Shown: positions 51,436 to 60,825, numbered from the stretch's first letter. The stretch is 64,000 bases of DNA from Oscillospiraceae bacterium (GCA_009777155.1 WRMK01000001.1:38905-102904); one strand, 5' to 3'. Numbers and translations: made by a program. The notes: generated from the sequence alone by a model not told the origin.

Positions 51436-54400
51436 ATGGCAAACCGCAAGGAATACGATCTTTTATTAAGCATAAAAGCCGCTGTGGGTTCGGGGTTTAA
51501 TAGCACTTTCGGGGCGGCGACTACTTCGCTTCGTACCATGCAAAACGAATTGCAGGGTATTCAGAAAATTCAAAAGGACGTTTCGGCATATACCAAAAGC
51601 GAGGCCGCGTTGAAGTCCTTGATTGAGAAAAAGCAACAGCTTACTGTGGCGGTCGGTGATAATACTGCCGCTATTCAAAAGGTCAACGCGCAAATTGAAA
51701 AAGAAGAACAGAATTTGTCTAATCTCGGCGACAAGCTTAAAAAGGCGGGAGTTGACACCGAGAAATTAGCCGAGGAAAGCAAGCGGCTCGGCAATGAGTA
51801 TGAGAAACTGCAAAAGAAACAAGAAGAATTAGCCAACCTTGAAAAATGGCAGCGTGAGACTTCGGCGGCGTTAAAAGAAGCGCAGAAGGACTTTATCAAA
51901 ACCACAGCGGTGGTTGCCGGGCTTGGTGTGGCTTTCTATAAAGGCTTTATTGAACCAGCGGCGGAGTTTGAAAGCGAAATGTCGAACATCAAGGCAATTA
52001 CCGGAGCTACGCAGGACGAATTACAACAAATGGCGGACGGTATTCGGGATATTTCAAGGACTACCGGAACTGATTTGTCTGAAATTACACAGAACGCGAA
52101 AATGCTTGCCGAGGCAGGCGGTGACGTGAACTTGATGATGGAGCAATTACGTCACGGTACTAATTTAGCAAACGCCACACAAAGCGATATGGCGACAACC
52201 TACGACTTTGTCGTTTCGCAAATGCGGACTTTCAACATAGAAGCCGAGGACACGAGATTAGTCACCGATAGTTTTGCGTTAGTTACGTCAATGGCGAACT
52301 TGGAGCTTTCTCAACTTGGTTATGCCTTTGTCAACACAGGAGGTTCAGCGGCGCAGGCAGGCATGGAGATTAATGACGTAAATGCGATTATGGTTGCTTT
52401 TTCGGAGGCAGGGCTTAAAGGCGGTTCGGCAGGTACTTCTCTTAATGCCGTTTTGCGAAACCTTTCGACCCCGACCGAGAAGGCACAAGCGGCGCTGAAT
52501 GAACTCGAAATCGCGATTTACGAGGAGTGCGGTGCAAGCCGCGATATGCTTGAAATTATGGCGGACGTGCAAGACACACTTGCAGATATGTCTGACGAGC
52601 ATCGCAACATGTATCAGCAAATTATATTTGATACCGTGGCGCAAAAGGGCTGGAATATAATAGTTGATGAGGGCGTTGACAGCATAAAAGAAATCCGCGA
52701 CGAGTTAAATTCCTCGGTTTATGCCTATGACGGCGCAGGGCAAGCGGCAGGCATGGCGGCGACACAGATTGATAATTTCAAGGGCGACATCGCGCTTGCA
52801 AAAAGCGAGTTGAAATATTTGTCGGTTACAGTAGGCTCTATGTTTTTGCCTGATATGCGTAATATAGCGCAGACTATAGCTGACGTAATAAGAACCACGG
52901 GCGATTGGATTGAGGAAAACCCCGAACTCACAAGGCAGATTATTGAAATTGCTCGTAATATTGCAATTTTAACTGTCGGGGTTAAGGGCGCGAAAGTAGT
53001 CTTTTTGCTACTTAAAAAAGAGATGATTGCGTTCAGGGTGCTTGCAAAAGGTGCGGCACCGGAAGCGAAGACTTTCGCCGCCGTCTTGAAAACTTTAGGC
53101 CCGGCAGGGGCAGTCGGCGTTGCGGCATTGGCGGCTTTGGCGATTGCGATTGAGCTTAACAAAAAGAGGATGCGGGAGTTACAGCAAGAGTATGCTTATC
53201 CGCTTCTTTTTGATAATGGCGGCATGAAACTAAGCGAGTTCACCGATAATTTGATTGCGAATACTCGCTTTACCTACGAAAATGCGCGTGCGGTCAACGA
53301 GTCGCGAAAGATAATGGAAGAAAACCGCTTGGAAATTCAAAACGCGAGCCGCGATATTGACTTTTACGGCTACAATCTGCGAACCCACGGCATATTAACC
53401 CCATCGGAAGCCGAAGCCATGATTGAGCCGTTTAACAGTCTTGTTGAAGCATTGGAAAATGACTTTACTGTTAGGTATGACGTTGTTTTCACGGCTTTCA
53501 AAAATGCGGCGACAAGCGTTGCAGAGTCTCTCGGTGCGGATATTGCGGAGATTTCAAGCTTGCTTGACGGCTTCAAAAACAAGTACACAAATGAATTGAC
53601 CGCTTCACAGACGGTCGTTAATGCCCACTTAGAGCGGGTGTCAAGCGGCGAGGAAGTGACTAAGGCTGACTGGGATACTTTCAGCGAGGAAATGAAATTC
53701 ATTCGCGATATGGAGGCCGCCGCAAGCGAAGCCGCGAGAGAATATGCGCGCATAAAAGATAACTTTGCAAGTATTAATTTCGGCGATAATCCCGAGCAGG
53801 CGTTGGAAGAAATAAAGCGATTGCGCGAATATGTGACATCATATCAAGACGAGTTGACAACGGCGCAGATTAACTTAAATGAAGATATTAGCGTTTTGAC
53901 AGAGCAAGCGGGCATTATGCTTGCCTCGGGTCGTATGAACAAGAGCGAGTATGAGGACTATATAGCCGCATTTGAGGCGGCGCGGTATATAATTTATCAG
54001 TCTTATGTTGATGATTTTAACGCCTTGAACGCCGAAGTCGCTGCCCTTGCAAAAAAGGCAAAAAATCAAGCCGACTTGGCAGGTGCGGCACTCATTAGAA
54101 ATATGAGCGATGCGGAAATGGTTTGGGCGACAACACGAGCCGCACTAAATTCATGGGTGGAGGACCAAGACCTTGAAAAGAGCTTTGAGCGAGTTGTGTA
54201 CGGCAAGGTTTATGATGTAATTGAGGACTTGAACAAGGTACTTAGAAAGACGAATCTTCAACCGCTTGTAATTGATGCCGAGTTAAGCCCTCGTGCCGCC
54301 GAATTATTAAGCGGCGCGAAAGACCCTCGCGCTTCGCATTACACCGTAGTTAACCCCTTTGAAAACGGCTATTCAAATTTCCAAAGTTTCAAAGACTTAA

Positions 54401-54735
54401 TGGCGCAAAACGCCTACGCTGTCGGTACTGATTCGGCGGCGCGTGGGTTCGCGCTTGTGGGCGAGCGTGGCCCTGAGCTTGTTGACTTTGCAGGCGGTGA
54501 GCGTGTCTACACCGCAAACGACACAAGGCGGATTTTAACTGCACCGAGTGTCAACACGACAACAGGCGGCAATATATCAGTGCATATTGATTTCGCGCCG
54601 ATTATCCGAATTGACGGCGATAGTCCCGGCGACTTGGACGAGAAACTAAAGATTTTAAGCCGACAAGTGGCGGAGCAAATCAGTGAGACTCTTCGCGAAG
54701 AACGGCTAAACGAAAGGCGGACGGTTTATGCGTAA
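51436..54735 (+). CDS. Tape measure protein
   Basis: 1099 residues. Long N-terminal coiled coil (about 30-150), the TP901-type core around EFESEMSNIKAITGATQDE (about 180) and DLSEITQNAKMLAEAGG, a hydrophobic stretch near 530-575, and the C-terminal GFALVGERGPELVDFAGGERV typical of tape measures. Length suggests a tail near 165 nm, far longer than that of cluster 1. It overlaps gpX by eight bases. Confidence 0.93.
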   Translation: MANRKEYDLLLSIKAAVGSGFNSTFGAATTSLRTMQNELQGIQKIQKDVSAYTKSEAALKSLIEKKQQLTVAVGDNTAAIQKVNAQIEKEEQNLSNLGDKLKKAGVDTEKLAEESKRLGNEYEKLQKKQEELANLEKWQRETSAALKEAQKDFIKTTAVVAGLGVAFYKGFIEPAAEFESEMSNIKAITGATQDELQQMADGIRDISRTTGTDLSEITQNAKMLAEAGGDVNLMMEQLRHGTNLANATQSDMATTYDFVVSQMRTFNIEAEDTRLVTDSFALVTSMANLELSQLGYAFVNTGGSAAQAGMEINDVNAIMVAFSEAGLKGGSAGTSLNAVLRNLSTPTEKAQAALNELEIAIYEECGASRDMLEIMADVQDTLADMSDEHRNMYQQIIFDTVAQKGWNIIVDEGVDSIKEIRDELNSSVYAYDGAGQAAGMAATQIDNFKGDIALAKSELKYLSVTVGSMFLPDMRNIAQTIADVIRTTGDWIEENPELTRQIIEIARNIAILTVGVKGAKVVFLLLKKEMIAFRVLAKGAAPEAKTFAAVLKTLGPAGAVGVAALAALAIAIELNKKRMRELQQEYAYPLLFDNGGMKLSEFTDNLIANTRFTYENARAVNESRKIMEENRLEIQNASRDIDFYGYNLRTHGILTPSEAEAMIEPFNSLVEALENDFTVRYDVVFTAFKNAATSVAESLGADIAEISSLLDGFKNKYTNELTASQTVVNAHLERVSSGEEVTKADWDTFSEEMKFIRDMEAAASEAAREYARIKDNFASINFGDNPEQALEEIKRLREYVTSYQDELTTAQINLNEDISVLTEQAGIMLASGRMNKSEYEDYIAAFEAARYIIYQSYVDDFNALNAEVAALAKKAKNQADLAGAALIRNMSDAEMVWATTRAALNSWVEDQDLEKSFERVVYGKVYDVIEDLNKVLRKTNLQPLVIDAELSPRAAELLSGAKDPRASHYTVVNPFENGYSNFQSFKDLMAQNAYAVGTDSAARGFALVGERGPELVDFAGGERVYTANDTRRILTAPSVNTTTGGNISVHIDFAPIIRIDGDSPGDLDEKLKILSRQVAEQISETLREERLNERRTVYA

Positions 54736-54943
54736 ATTTTACACGACAATCAGCGGCGATATGTGGGACTTAATCGCTTTCAAAATGCTTGGCAGTGAGC
54801 TGCACAAAACCGCGCTGATTGAGGCGAATTTGAGGCACAAGGACGTCTATATTTTCCCTGCCGGTGTGGCTTTGCGACTGCCTGAGATAGCGGCAAGCGT
54901 GGGGGTGGGGTTGCCGCCGTGGAAAAGAAATACCCCCTTTTAA
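54728..54943 (+). CDS. Tail protein X (gpX-like)
   Basis: 71 residues. YTTISGDMWDLIAFKMLGSELHK is the LysM-like core, and VALRLPEI with LPPWKR at the end is typical of P2 gpX homologues at the tail tip. It overlaps the tape measure end. Confidence 0.9.
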   Translation: MRKFYTTISGDMWDLIAFKMLGSELHKTALIEANLRHKDVYIFPAGVALRLPEIAASVGVGLPPWKRNTPF

Positions 54944-54966
54944 GGGGGCGGGTGCTATAAATAATA

Positions 54967-55392
54967 TCATCTGCGTTGATATTGCTGATGATGTTCAATG
55001 CGTAACTCGGTTATAAGCGCGTTTTGTAAAATTTGCGAATAGTTAACATTGTTTTTATCGGCAAAAGTCGCTAACCATGCAGGGATTGTGAGGTTTTTTC
55101 TTATGGCTTTGTCGCCGTATTTTTCCGCATAACTATCCATGTCAAGGACGATAAGGCTGACAATTCCGTCGGGTTCATCGGGGGTTACAAGCTTTATATC
55201 GGTGGGGGGCGGCGCGTGATTTCCGTCCTCAAATTCATCGAGAAGCCAGCCCGAAGCCGCATCAGTTGCCATTTCAATAGCGTGCGCCATATTGTCGCCT
55301 TGTGTTACACACCCTTGCAAATCGGGGAACTCGACAAGAAAACCGTCTTGTTTTTCGAGCGGATAAAAGCAGGCAGGATAAATGAGTTTCAT
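54967..55392 (-). CDS. hicB: HicB-type antitoxin
   Basis: 141 residues from ATG 55392, after GGAGGAATTG. N-terminal HicB fold with VEFPDLQGCVTQGDN and EMATDAASGWLLDEFEDG, C-terminal ribbon-helix-helix (IPAWLATFADKNNVNYSQILQNAL). It neutralises the HicA toxin encoded upstream on the same strand. Found inside the tail module of prophage 2 between gpX and gpD, against the direction of the phage genes. Confidence 0.9.
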   Translation of the reverse strand: MKLIYPACFYPLEKQDGFLVEFPDLQGCVTQGDNMAHAIEMATDAASGWLLDEFEDGNHAPPPTDIKLVTPDEPDGIVSLIVLDMDSYAEKYGDKAIRKNLTIPAWLATFADKNNVNYSQILQNALITELRIEHHQQYQRR

Positions 55393-55422
55393 ATACAATT
55401 CCTCCGTTATTATATGCAGGGT

Positions 55423-55605
55423 TTAGTCGAGCCCTGCTTGCTTCATTATGGATTTAACTGTTCTCGGGTCAAGGTCGCCGGAATGAAAGGGTATTGTTAC
55501 TTTGCCCGGCTTTGTCGGGTGAATATAGTGCCTGTGCGAGCCTTTTGCGTTTTTGAACCGCCAATTGTCTTTGAAAATTTTGCTTTCGGCTTCTTTTGCT
55601 TTCAT
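55423..55605 (-). CDS. hicA: HicA-type mRNA interferase toxin
   Basis: 60 residues from ATG 55605, after GAGGTGATGG. Double-stranded-RNA-binding-like fold with KNAKGSHRHYIHPTKPGKVTI containing the catalytic His, then LDPRTVKSIMKQAGLD. Toxin gene first and antitoxin second is the usual hicAB order. Confidence 0.9.
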   Translation of the reverse strand: MKAKEAESKIFKDNWRFKNAKGSHRHYIHPTKPGKVTIPFHSGDLDPRTVKSIMKQAGLD

Positions 55606-55624
55606 TCCATCACCTCTTACATAT

Positions 55625-55653
55625 ATTATAACACGCATAATGCGTATTGTCAA
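55625..55653 (-). promoter_or_regulatory. hicAB promoter with palindromic operator
   Basis: Minus strand TTGACA (plus 55648-55653) and TATAAT (plus 55625-55630), 17-base spacer. The spacer contains the palindrome ACGCAT-T-ATGCGT, a good site for HicB self-repression. Confidence 0.8.
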
Positions 55654-55698
55654 GTCTTTTTTGAAAATAAATAAAAAATTTAATCGGGAGTTATACAG

Positions 55699-56280
55699 AT
55701 GAGTAAAATTGACACGGCGCGGCGGACTGATATTGATGTTACGCTTGATGGGGTTAATATCAGTGCCGACATGAACAAATACCGATTATCGCTGACTTAT
55801 ACCGACCATGAGCAGGACAGGTCTGATGATTTGCGGATTGAAATTGAGGACAGCGAGGGGGATTGGCTGACTTGGTTGAATGAGGAGATTGAGGCTGATA
55901 ATTCGGCGGTTGACGCCGATTCTGACGGTGATAACGGCGATTTTAAAGCCGGCGACATTGTTTATTTCACGGGTGGACATCATTTTGTGGCTTCGACTGC
56001 TACTGTTTCGGCGAATTTTACACCGCGAACGGCAGGCCCTGCAAGGCTTACGCATACTGCGCCCGGGGCGTTGCATCCTTATCATGTTATCGGGGGAGCT
56101 TTTACCGCTGTTGAGGGTTCGTCTAATGTCTACGGCTGGGTTGACGGCTCGCAATTGACAATGTCGCATCCGCACGGCGCGCACCTCGCAAAGCTAAGTG
56201 CTGTGCTTAGTTGGGATAAATCCCAACCCCTTTTTGCAATCGTAAGCCTACGGCTTATTTGTTTTTTCTTTAATCAATAA
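55699..56280 (+). pseudogene. Late control D N-terminus fused to SH3-like segment
   Basis: 193 residues. The first 65 (ARRTDIDVTLDGVNISADMN, SLTYTDHEQDRSDDLRIEIED) match the N-terminus of P2-type late control D tail proteins, about 350 residues long in full. The remainder (FKAGDIVYFTGGHHFVASTA, LHPYHVIGG, VYGWVDGSQL) looks like the SH3-like part of a different tail/LysM protein, and the end (FAIVSLRLICFFFNQ) is readthrough. This points to an internal deletion that removed most of gpD. Confidence 0.75.
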
Positions 56281-57365
56281 GGAATTGTTTTCACAAACCA
56301 ACTTTCAAATTTAAATTTACTGCGTTGGCATTCAAAAAAGTTATTGCCATATTCAATTTGTAGGTCTATTAAATGCGGTTTATCAGCTCTTAAAACTATT
56401 TGATTTTTCCTGATTGAATTAGCAGGTATATAAAAAACGTGTATTTCCTTTTTCTTATTGTCATTTAAAATCAACCACCAGTCACTGTCTAATAAGCCAA
56501 TATCAGGGTTTGCCCAATATGTAGATCCTGTCTTGTTTAGTGTGGAAAACGTCGTATTACTTCCTGTGGTGATTCCGTTTGCCAAACATAAACTTACTGC
56601 TTCTCTTTTTGAAATTGAACCCTCTGTGTCAGTATTTATTCTATCGGCATAATTCGTTACCGCCGAAGCCATATTATTGGTGTAATGGGGTGATAAGTTT
56701 TCAATTGCTTTACTCTTTCGCGACACACTAATTTCTATCTCGCCCATAATAGAAGAAACAACATTATCCGAAAACTCTTCTAAAAGTTTATCTTTAAGTA
56801 AGTCGCTGACTATACTTGCCCCGCTTTCGGAACAAAATATATTTACTTGCTTTTGAGTTTCTTGACGGTCTTCAATTTCGCATAATTTATCAGCGCAGTA
56901 TTGATTAAGCGCGTCAAATGAATATCCGTCTTTACTTAAAAGTGCTATAAGTTCAGCACCCTCATCAGAATCCATAATAAATGGTATATCCCTAATTTTT
57001 ACGATACCTTTATTTGATTCACAGTAAAATTGCATTGTTTCGCCGAGCAGAATACCGAAATCCAACTTTAACTGCCGCATATACGACATGAGTTGGTCTG
57101 CGTTCCGCTCCGACAATGTAACACTCGGCTTTTTCAGCTCCACCACTATAATATCTTTACCAGCAGCGTTGATAATCACATCGGGTTTAAGGCTTTTAGC
57201 CGCGCCAACAGGGATTGTTTTTCCGGTAACAATCTCGCCTTTATATGCAGACCAACCCAATTTTTCAAACAAAAGCTCCACCGCGTTTTGAAATTCCCGT
57301 TCTGTTGCATTGAGAGTTTTATTTATGCGAAAGCATATTTCGTTCCATATCTCCTTATAATCCAT
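56274..57365 (-). CDS. HsdR-N-like nuclease domain protein (moron)
   Basis: 363 residues. Residues 20-130 resemble the N-terminal part of type I restriction R subunits, with the PD-(D/E)xK core LKPDVIINAAG (Asp62) and VVELKKPS (Glu76, Lys78). The C-terminal half (CLANGITTGSNTTFST, YFNECQRSKF-like) is unassigned. It has its own promoter and lies opposite to the tail genes where the baseplate genes are expected. A defence role is plausible but unproven. No helicase or methylase partner is adjacent. Confidence 0.7.
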   Translation of the reverse strand: MDYKEIWNEICFRINKTLNATEREFQNAVELLFEKLGWSAYKGEIVTGKTIPVGAAKSLKPDVIINAAGKDIIVVELKKPSVTLSERNADQLMSYMRQLKLDFGILLGETMQFYCESNKGIVKIRDIPFIMDSDEGAELIALLSKDGYSFDALNQYCADKLCEIEDRQETQKQVNIFCSESGASIVSDLLKDKLLEEFSDNVVSSIMGEIEISVSRKSKAIENLSPHYTNNMASAVTNYADRINTDTEGSISKREAVSLCLANGITTGSNTTFSTLNKTGSTYWANPDIGLLDSDWWLILNDNKKKEIHVFYIPANSIRKNQIVLRADKPHLIDLQIEYGNNFFECQRSKFKFESWFVKTIPY

Positions 57366-57397
57366 GTAATTCTCCCATTATTATTTACTTTTCCCTT

Positions 57398-57426
57398 ATT
57401 ATATCATAAACCCTTTTCATTTACAA
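57398..57426 (-). promoter_or_regulatory. Promoter of the nuclease moron
   Basis: Minus strand TTGTAA (plus 57421-57426) and TATAAT (plus 57398-57403) with a 17-base spacer, about 30 bases before the ATG at 57365. Confidence 0.75.
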
Positions 57427-57437
57427 GAGTTTTCGAC

Positions 57438-57494
57438 AAAATTTTCGTAATGCTTTGTGCATTGCGGAATTTTTTAACGCAGTATGGCGGAAAA
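57438..57494. repeat. Dispersed hairpin repeat P, copy 2
   Basis: AATTTTCGTAATGCTTTGTG and TTAACGCAGTATGGCGGAAAA are near-identical to 8396-8453. Only the central part is clearly kept here. Between 57427 and 57618 I see nothing else coding. Confidence 0.75.
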
Positions 57495-57618
57495 TGCGCC
57501 GACAAGATGTGCGCGAACTATTGTTGGATATGCTCTTAAACTGTTATTCGTCTAACCTCATAATGCGGGAAATAAAACTTTGGGCGGCGTATTTGTTTAG
57601 AAAGGGCTTGGTGAAAAT

Positions 57619-58464
57619 ATGGCATGGTTAGGTTCGCTTGGCGATATTGTTTTTTCGGTGTCGTGAAATAAAGTTAATACTTTTGACGATTTGAAAACAG
57701 AAAGCTCCGGGCAGTATGCGGTTCACAATCGGCATTTGAAAGATGCACTGCATATTCTCGCAGGGCTTGACGATAACAGGGTTGCGATTATTTCGGCTTG
57801 GGCAGGGAGCGAAACTGTGACGCTTGAAAATATGCAGGAGCAGACGGAGTTGAAAAAACCTGTGCAAAACTTGCCGATTATCGAGGACGGAAAAGTCGGC
57901 AATAAAAGGATTTTGCGGCTTCAATTATCCAACAAAGAGCTTAATTCCGGGTATACTTTGAATCAGCTCGGCATTTTCGTGAGCGTTGATGGCGGTGAGC
58001 CGATTTTGTACTTTTTGGCGCAAAACGAAACGGGCGATGCAATTCCGTCAAAAGAAATTGTGCCGGGGTTCTTGGCGGAGTATATCACGACGTTGGTGTT
58101 TTCGGCGCGGTCGGATGTTGCTGTGGAGTGTTCCGAATCGGTTTTTGTGACACATGATGCGCTTGATACGAAAATTGAGGTACTGCTGCAAAATGCGGAA
58201 TCGGTTTTTGTGACTCATGATGCGTTTGATTCGGAAATTGCGAAAATTGAGCTGTTGTTGCAAAATGCACAAAAGCCCGATTGCGCGTTGATTACCGTGT
58301 CGCCCGAATCGCCCGAAAATCCGCGTGAAAAAGACCACTGGTTTGACACTTCGGACGGGCAATCGGGGCAGAACCCTGCGAATTTTAACAGTGTTATAAT
58401 TGCAAACGCTGTTGTAAGCGAGACAGAGCCTACGGGTGAGGAAAAAATCTGGGTGAAAACCTAA
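57619..58464 (+). pseudogene. gpU-like N-terminus fused to tail-fibre domain, with in-frame TGA
   Basis: ATG 57619 starts MAWLGSLGDIVFSVS, then TGA (57664-57666), then NKVNTFDDLKTESSGQYAVHN. This is the pattern of gpU-type tail proteins (usually VFxVSSDKVxTF); TCA to TGA explains the stop. After about residue 60 the sequence changes to a tail-collar/fibre N-terminal domain (TLNQLGIFVSVDGGEPILYF). The ORF track shows only the part from 57691. A 20-residue tandem duplication (SVFVTHDAxD) lies near 58130-58240. The join implies a deletion of the genes that normally lie between U and the fibre. Confidence 0.75.
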
Positions 58465-58505
58465 AAAATCTAAAAAAACTAAAAAATTTTAAGGAGTAAA
58501 AAATT

Positions 58506-59345
58506 ATGGCAGACAGAAATATTCAAATGAAACATCATAACGGCACGGAATGGGAAAAATTATTTCCGAAGACGAAAATTGAGCAGGTTGAAGCTTTGGC
58601 CGCGCTTTTGAGCGAATTGGAAGTGATTGCGAAAGGCGCGTCACGGGCGCGGGTTTTTGCGACTGTTGCGGCTTTGGATGCGTGGCTTGCTGTGACCGGG
58701 AATAAGGCGACTTTGCAGGTCGGGGATAATTTCTACATCGAGGACGTGGCAGTGCCTGATTATTGGTGGAACGGCACCGAGAAAAAGCCGCTTTCGACTG
58801 AGAAAGTTATAATTGCGTTGGCGAGTGCGACTGTTGACGGACTGATGTCGAAGGCTGATTTTGCGAAACTCAGCAATATTGCCGCAAACGCGAATAATTA
58901 CACCCACCCGACAAATCACCCTGCGAGTGTGATTACGCAAGATGCGAATAATCGTTTTGTCAGTGATGCCGAAAAAGAAACGTGGAACGCAAAATCCGCA
59001 GGCGCGCATAATCACAACGCTTCGGAAATTAACGCAGGTACGATGCCGGTTGCGCGTGGCGGTACTAACAGAACTTCACAAGCGGCGGGCAATATAAACT
59101 ATGCAACTTCGACAACTGCAACGGGAGTAATTGCACCGCCGACCGCGAATGTCGCGCAGGTTTTAGTACATATTGCGACAACTGTGGCAGGGTTGCCGGT
59201 CTGGCGAAACTTGACAGGGGCGACAAGTTTGCGAAACGATTTGGGGCTTGGCACAGGCACGGAAAGCATCGCAATTATCACCGCTTCGGCAACTGCACCC
59301 GCAAGCCCGAAAACAGGGGACGTTTGGTATGATTTTAGTAATTGA
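58506..59345 (+). CDS. Tail fibre protein
   Basis: 279 residues. N-terminal head-binding motif MKHHNGTEWEKLFPKTKIEQV, a middle part with TVDGLMSKADFAKLSNIAANA repeats typical of fibres, and NAGTMPVARGGTNRTS before a C-terminal NDLGLGTGTESI and GDVWYDFSN. TAAGGAG precedes the ATG. The N-terminal motif is shared with the next gene. Confidence 0.85.
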   Translation: MADRNIQMKHHNGTEWEKLFPKTKIEQVEALAALLSELEVIAKGASRARVFATVAALDAWLAVTGNKATLQVGDNFYIEDVAVPDYWWNGTEKKPLSTEKVIIALASATVDGLMSKADFAKLSNIAANANNYTHPTNHPASVITQDANNRFVSDAEKETWNAKSAGAHNHNASEINAGTMPVARGGTNRTSQAAGNINYATSTTATGVIAPPTANVAQVLVHIATTVAGLPVWRNLTGATSLRNDLGLGTGTESIAIITASATAPASPKTGDVWYDFSN

Positions 59346-59363
59346 TGAGGAGGTGGGTTTTTA

Positions 59364-60323
59364 ATGGCAAATATAAATTTTACGCATAAAATCCGCACGG
59401 CGACAGGCTGGGATACGCTTTATCCGAAAACTACACCGGAGCAGGTTATAGGGCTGAAAATCCCGAAGCCTGCTACTTTTATTGTGGGGTTCGGCGATGA
59501 TGTTGACTACAAAGTCACCGGCACAACAAACCACCACACAGTAATAAACAACGCAATTAACGCGCTTCCGGCAAGCGGCGGGAAAATTATTTTGCGGGAA
59601 GGGACTTATACCCTCGGTGCCACTGTGAACATGAATAAAAATAATGTGACTTTGGAGGGAATGGGGAAAAGTACAATTTTGCAGAGAAGTGGTCAAATCA
59701 TAGAAGGAACGGCGTTAAATTGTACAATCAAAGGTTTAACTTTTAATCGAATGTCGGGAGACGGCTATGTGTTCCGAATTCTTAACACATCACAAACCCT
59801 AATATGCGAAAATGTTTTTAATGGGGGAACTATGTTGGTTTCCGGAAACGATGTGGTTGTAAAAGGAAATTTTTTCAAAAATTCGCAATTACGGATAGAT
59901 GCGAGCAACAGCACTGTAATCGGAAACGTGGTCGATAGTAGCAATTCTGAAGGAATAAACGTAATAGGAAGAAATGTCGCCGTAACAGGCAATAAATGTT
60001 TTGGCTGTTTAACAGGCATAAGCTTAAACCCCCACTATGAACATGAGGGTTGTTCTGTGGTAGGAAATGTATGTGTAGATTGTAATGCGGGTATTGTTAT
60101 TATGACAAATAGAAATAACATTTCAGGCAACAACATAATCAGGGGCACAGGGCTTGCGAGCAATTATACAACTACCCAATATTCAATAGAACTTCAGTCG
60201 GGAGCGCAAGGAAATTTTGTAATCGGCAATAATATTTTAGGCAAGGCGGTGACAAATAATTCGGGCAACACCACAAATACCATAACTCAAAACAAGCACT
60301 TAAATACAGCCGCGGGGTGGTAA
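59364..60323 (+). CDS. Beta-helix tailspike-like protein
   Basis: 319 residues. N-terminal fibre-attachment motif HKIRTATGWDTLYPKTTPEQV, then a right-handed parallel beta-helix (NNVTLEGMGKSTILQRSG, CTIKGLTFNRMSGDGY, AVTGNKCFGCLTGI and more) of pectate-lyase type. Such proteins often bind or degrade surface polysaccharide. No catalytic residues can be assigned from sequence alone. Confidence 0.8.
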   Translation: MANINFTHKIRTATGWDTLYPKTTPEQVIGLKIPKPATFIVGFGDDVDYKVTGTTNHHTVINNAINALPASGGKIILREGTYTLGATVNMNKNNVTLEGMGKSTILQRSGQIIEGTALNCTIKGLTFNRMSGDGYVFRILNTSQTLICENVFNGGTMLVSGNDVVVKGNFFKNSQLRIDASNSTVIGNVVDSSNSEGINVIGRNVAVTGNKCFGCLTGISLNPHYEHEGCSVVGNVCVDCNAGIVIMTNRNNISGNNIIRGTGLASNYTTTQYSIELQSGAQGNFVIGNNILGKAVTNNSGNTTNTITQNKHLNTAAGW

Positions 60324-60417
60324 AAAACATGAAAAAAACTTAAAAAACAAGAACGCATAAATGCGGGTGGCGAAACTTGAAAAAAGCACATTAGTGCAGA
60401 AAGGGATTAGGGAAAAT

Positions 60418-60825
60418 ATGCAACTTTATCGTATGCAGGGTGATGTTTTGCAACTCCACCGTTACAAACTCACTTACACCGAAAACGAAATATCTTTTGC
60501 GAGCGGGAAAAAACCTGTGGAAAAGGCGGTGCAAAAACACGAGTATTTAATATCCGACGAACACCGCGACGAGTTTATTCAACTGCTCGAAAATCGCGGA
60601 ATCAGCGAGTATGAAATTGAGTCGCTTGAGCAATATCAACTTGACAATGAATGGCTCAACGGAAAAACTTTCGAGGACATAACACAAGTCGCAGTCGCCT
60701 TTGAAATGGGCGAAGCGGCTTTTTTACTGCACTTGCAAGAAAACGACACCGAGCTGCAAACCGCGCTTTATTTGACGGAACTTGATTTTAGATTAATACT
60801 TTTGGAATGGGGGTTTGCGGTATGA
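60418..60825 (+). CDS. Hypothetical phage protein after the tailspike
   Basis: 135 residues from ATG 60418, before which TTAGGG lies. Acidic, helical C-terminal half with TALYLTELDFRLILLEWG, typical of small phage proteins encoded after fibres. The longer frame starting at 60361 is not needed. Stop overlaps the next start (ATGA). Confidence 0.7.
   Translation: MQLYRMQGDVLQLHRYKLTYTENEISFASGKKPVEKAVQKHEYLISDEHRDEFIQLLENRGISEYEIESLEQYQLDNEWLNGKTFEDITQVAVAFEMGEAAFLLHLQENDTELQTALYLTELDFRLILLEWGFAV

Noticed and set aside
37616-57616. Identical 16-mer AAAGGGCTTGGTGAAA at 37616 and 57601, each before an ATG
   Set aside because: Short, within or next to ribosome sites; without more copies it can be chance.
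57664-57666. TGA read as tryptophan (recoding) in the gpU-like frame
   Set aside because: TGA ends many clear genes here (argF, hpf and others), and the family position is usually Ser, so a point mutation is the simpler reading.
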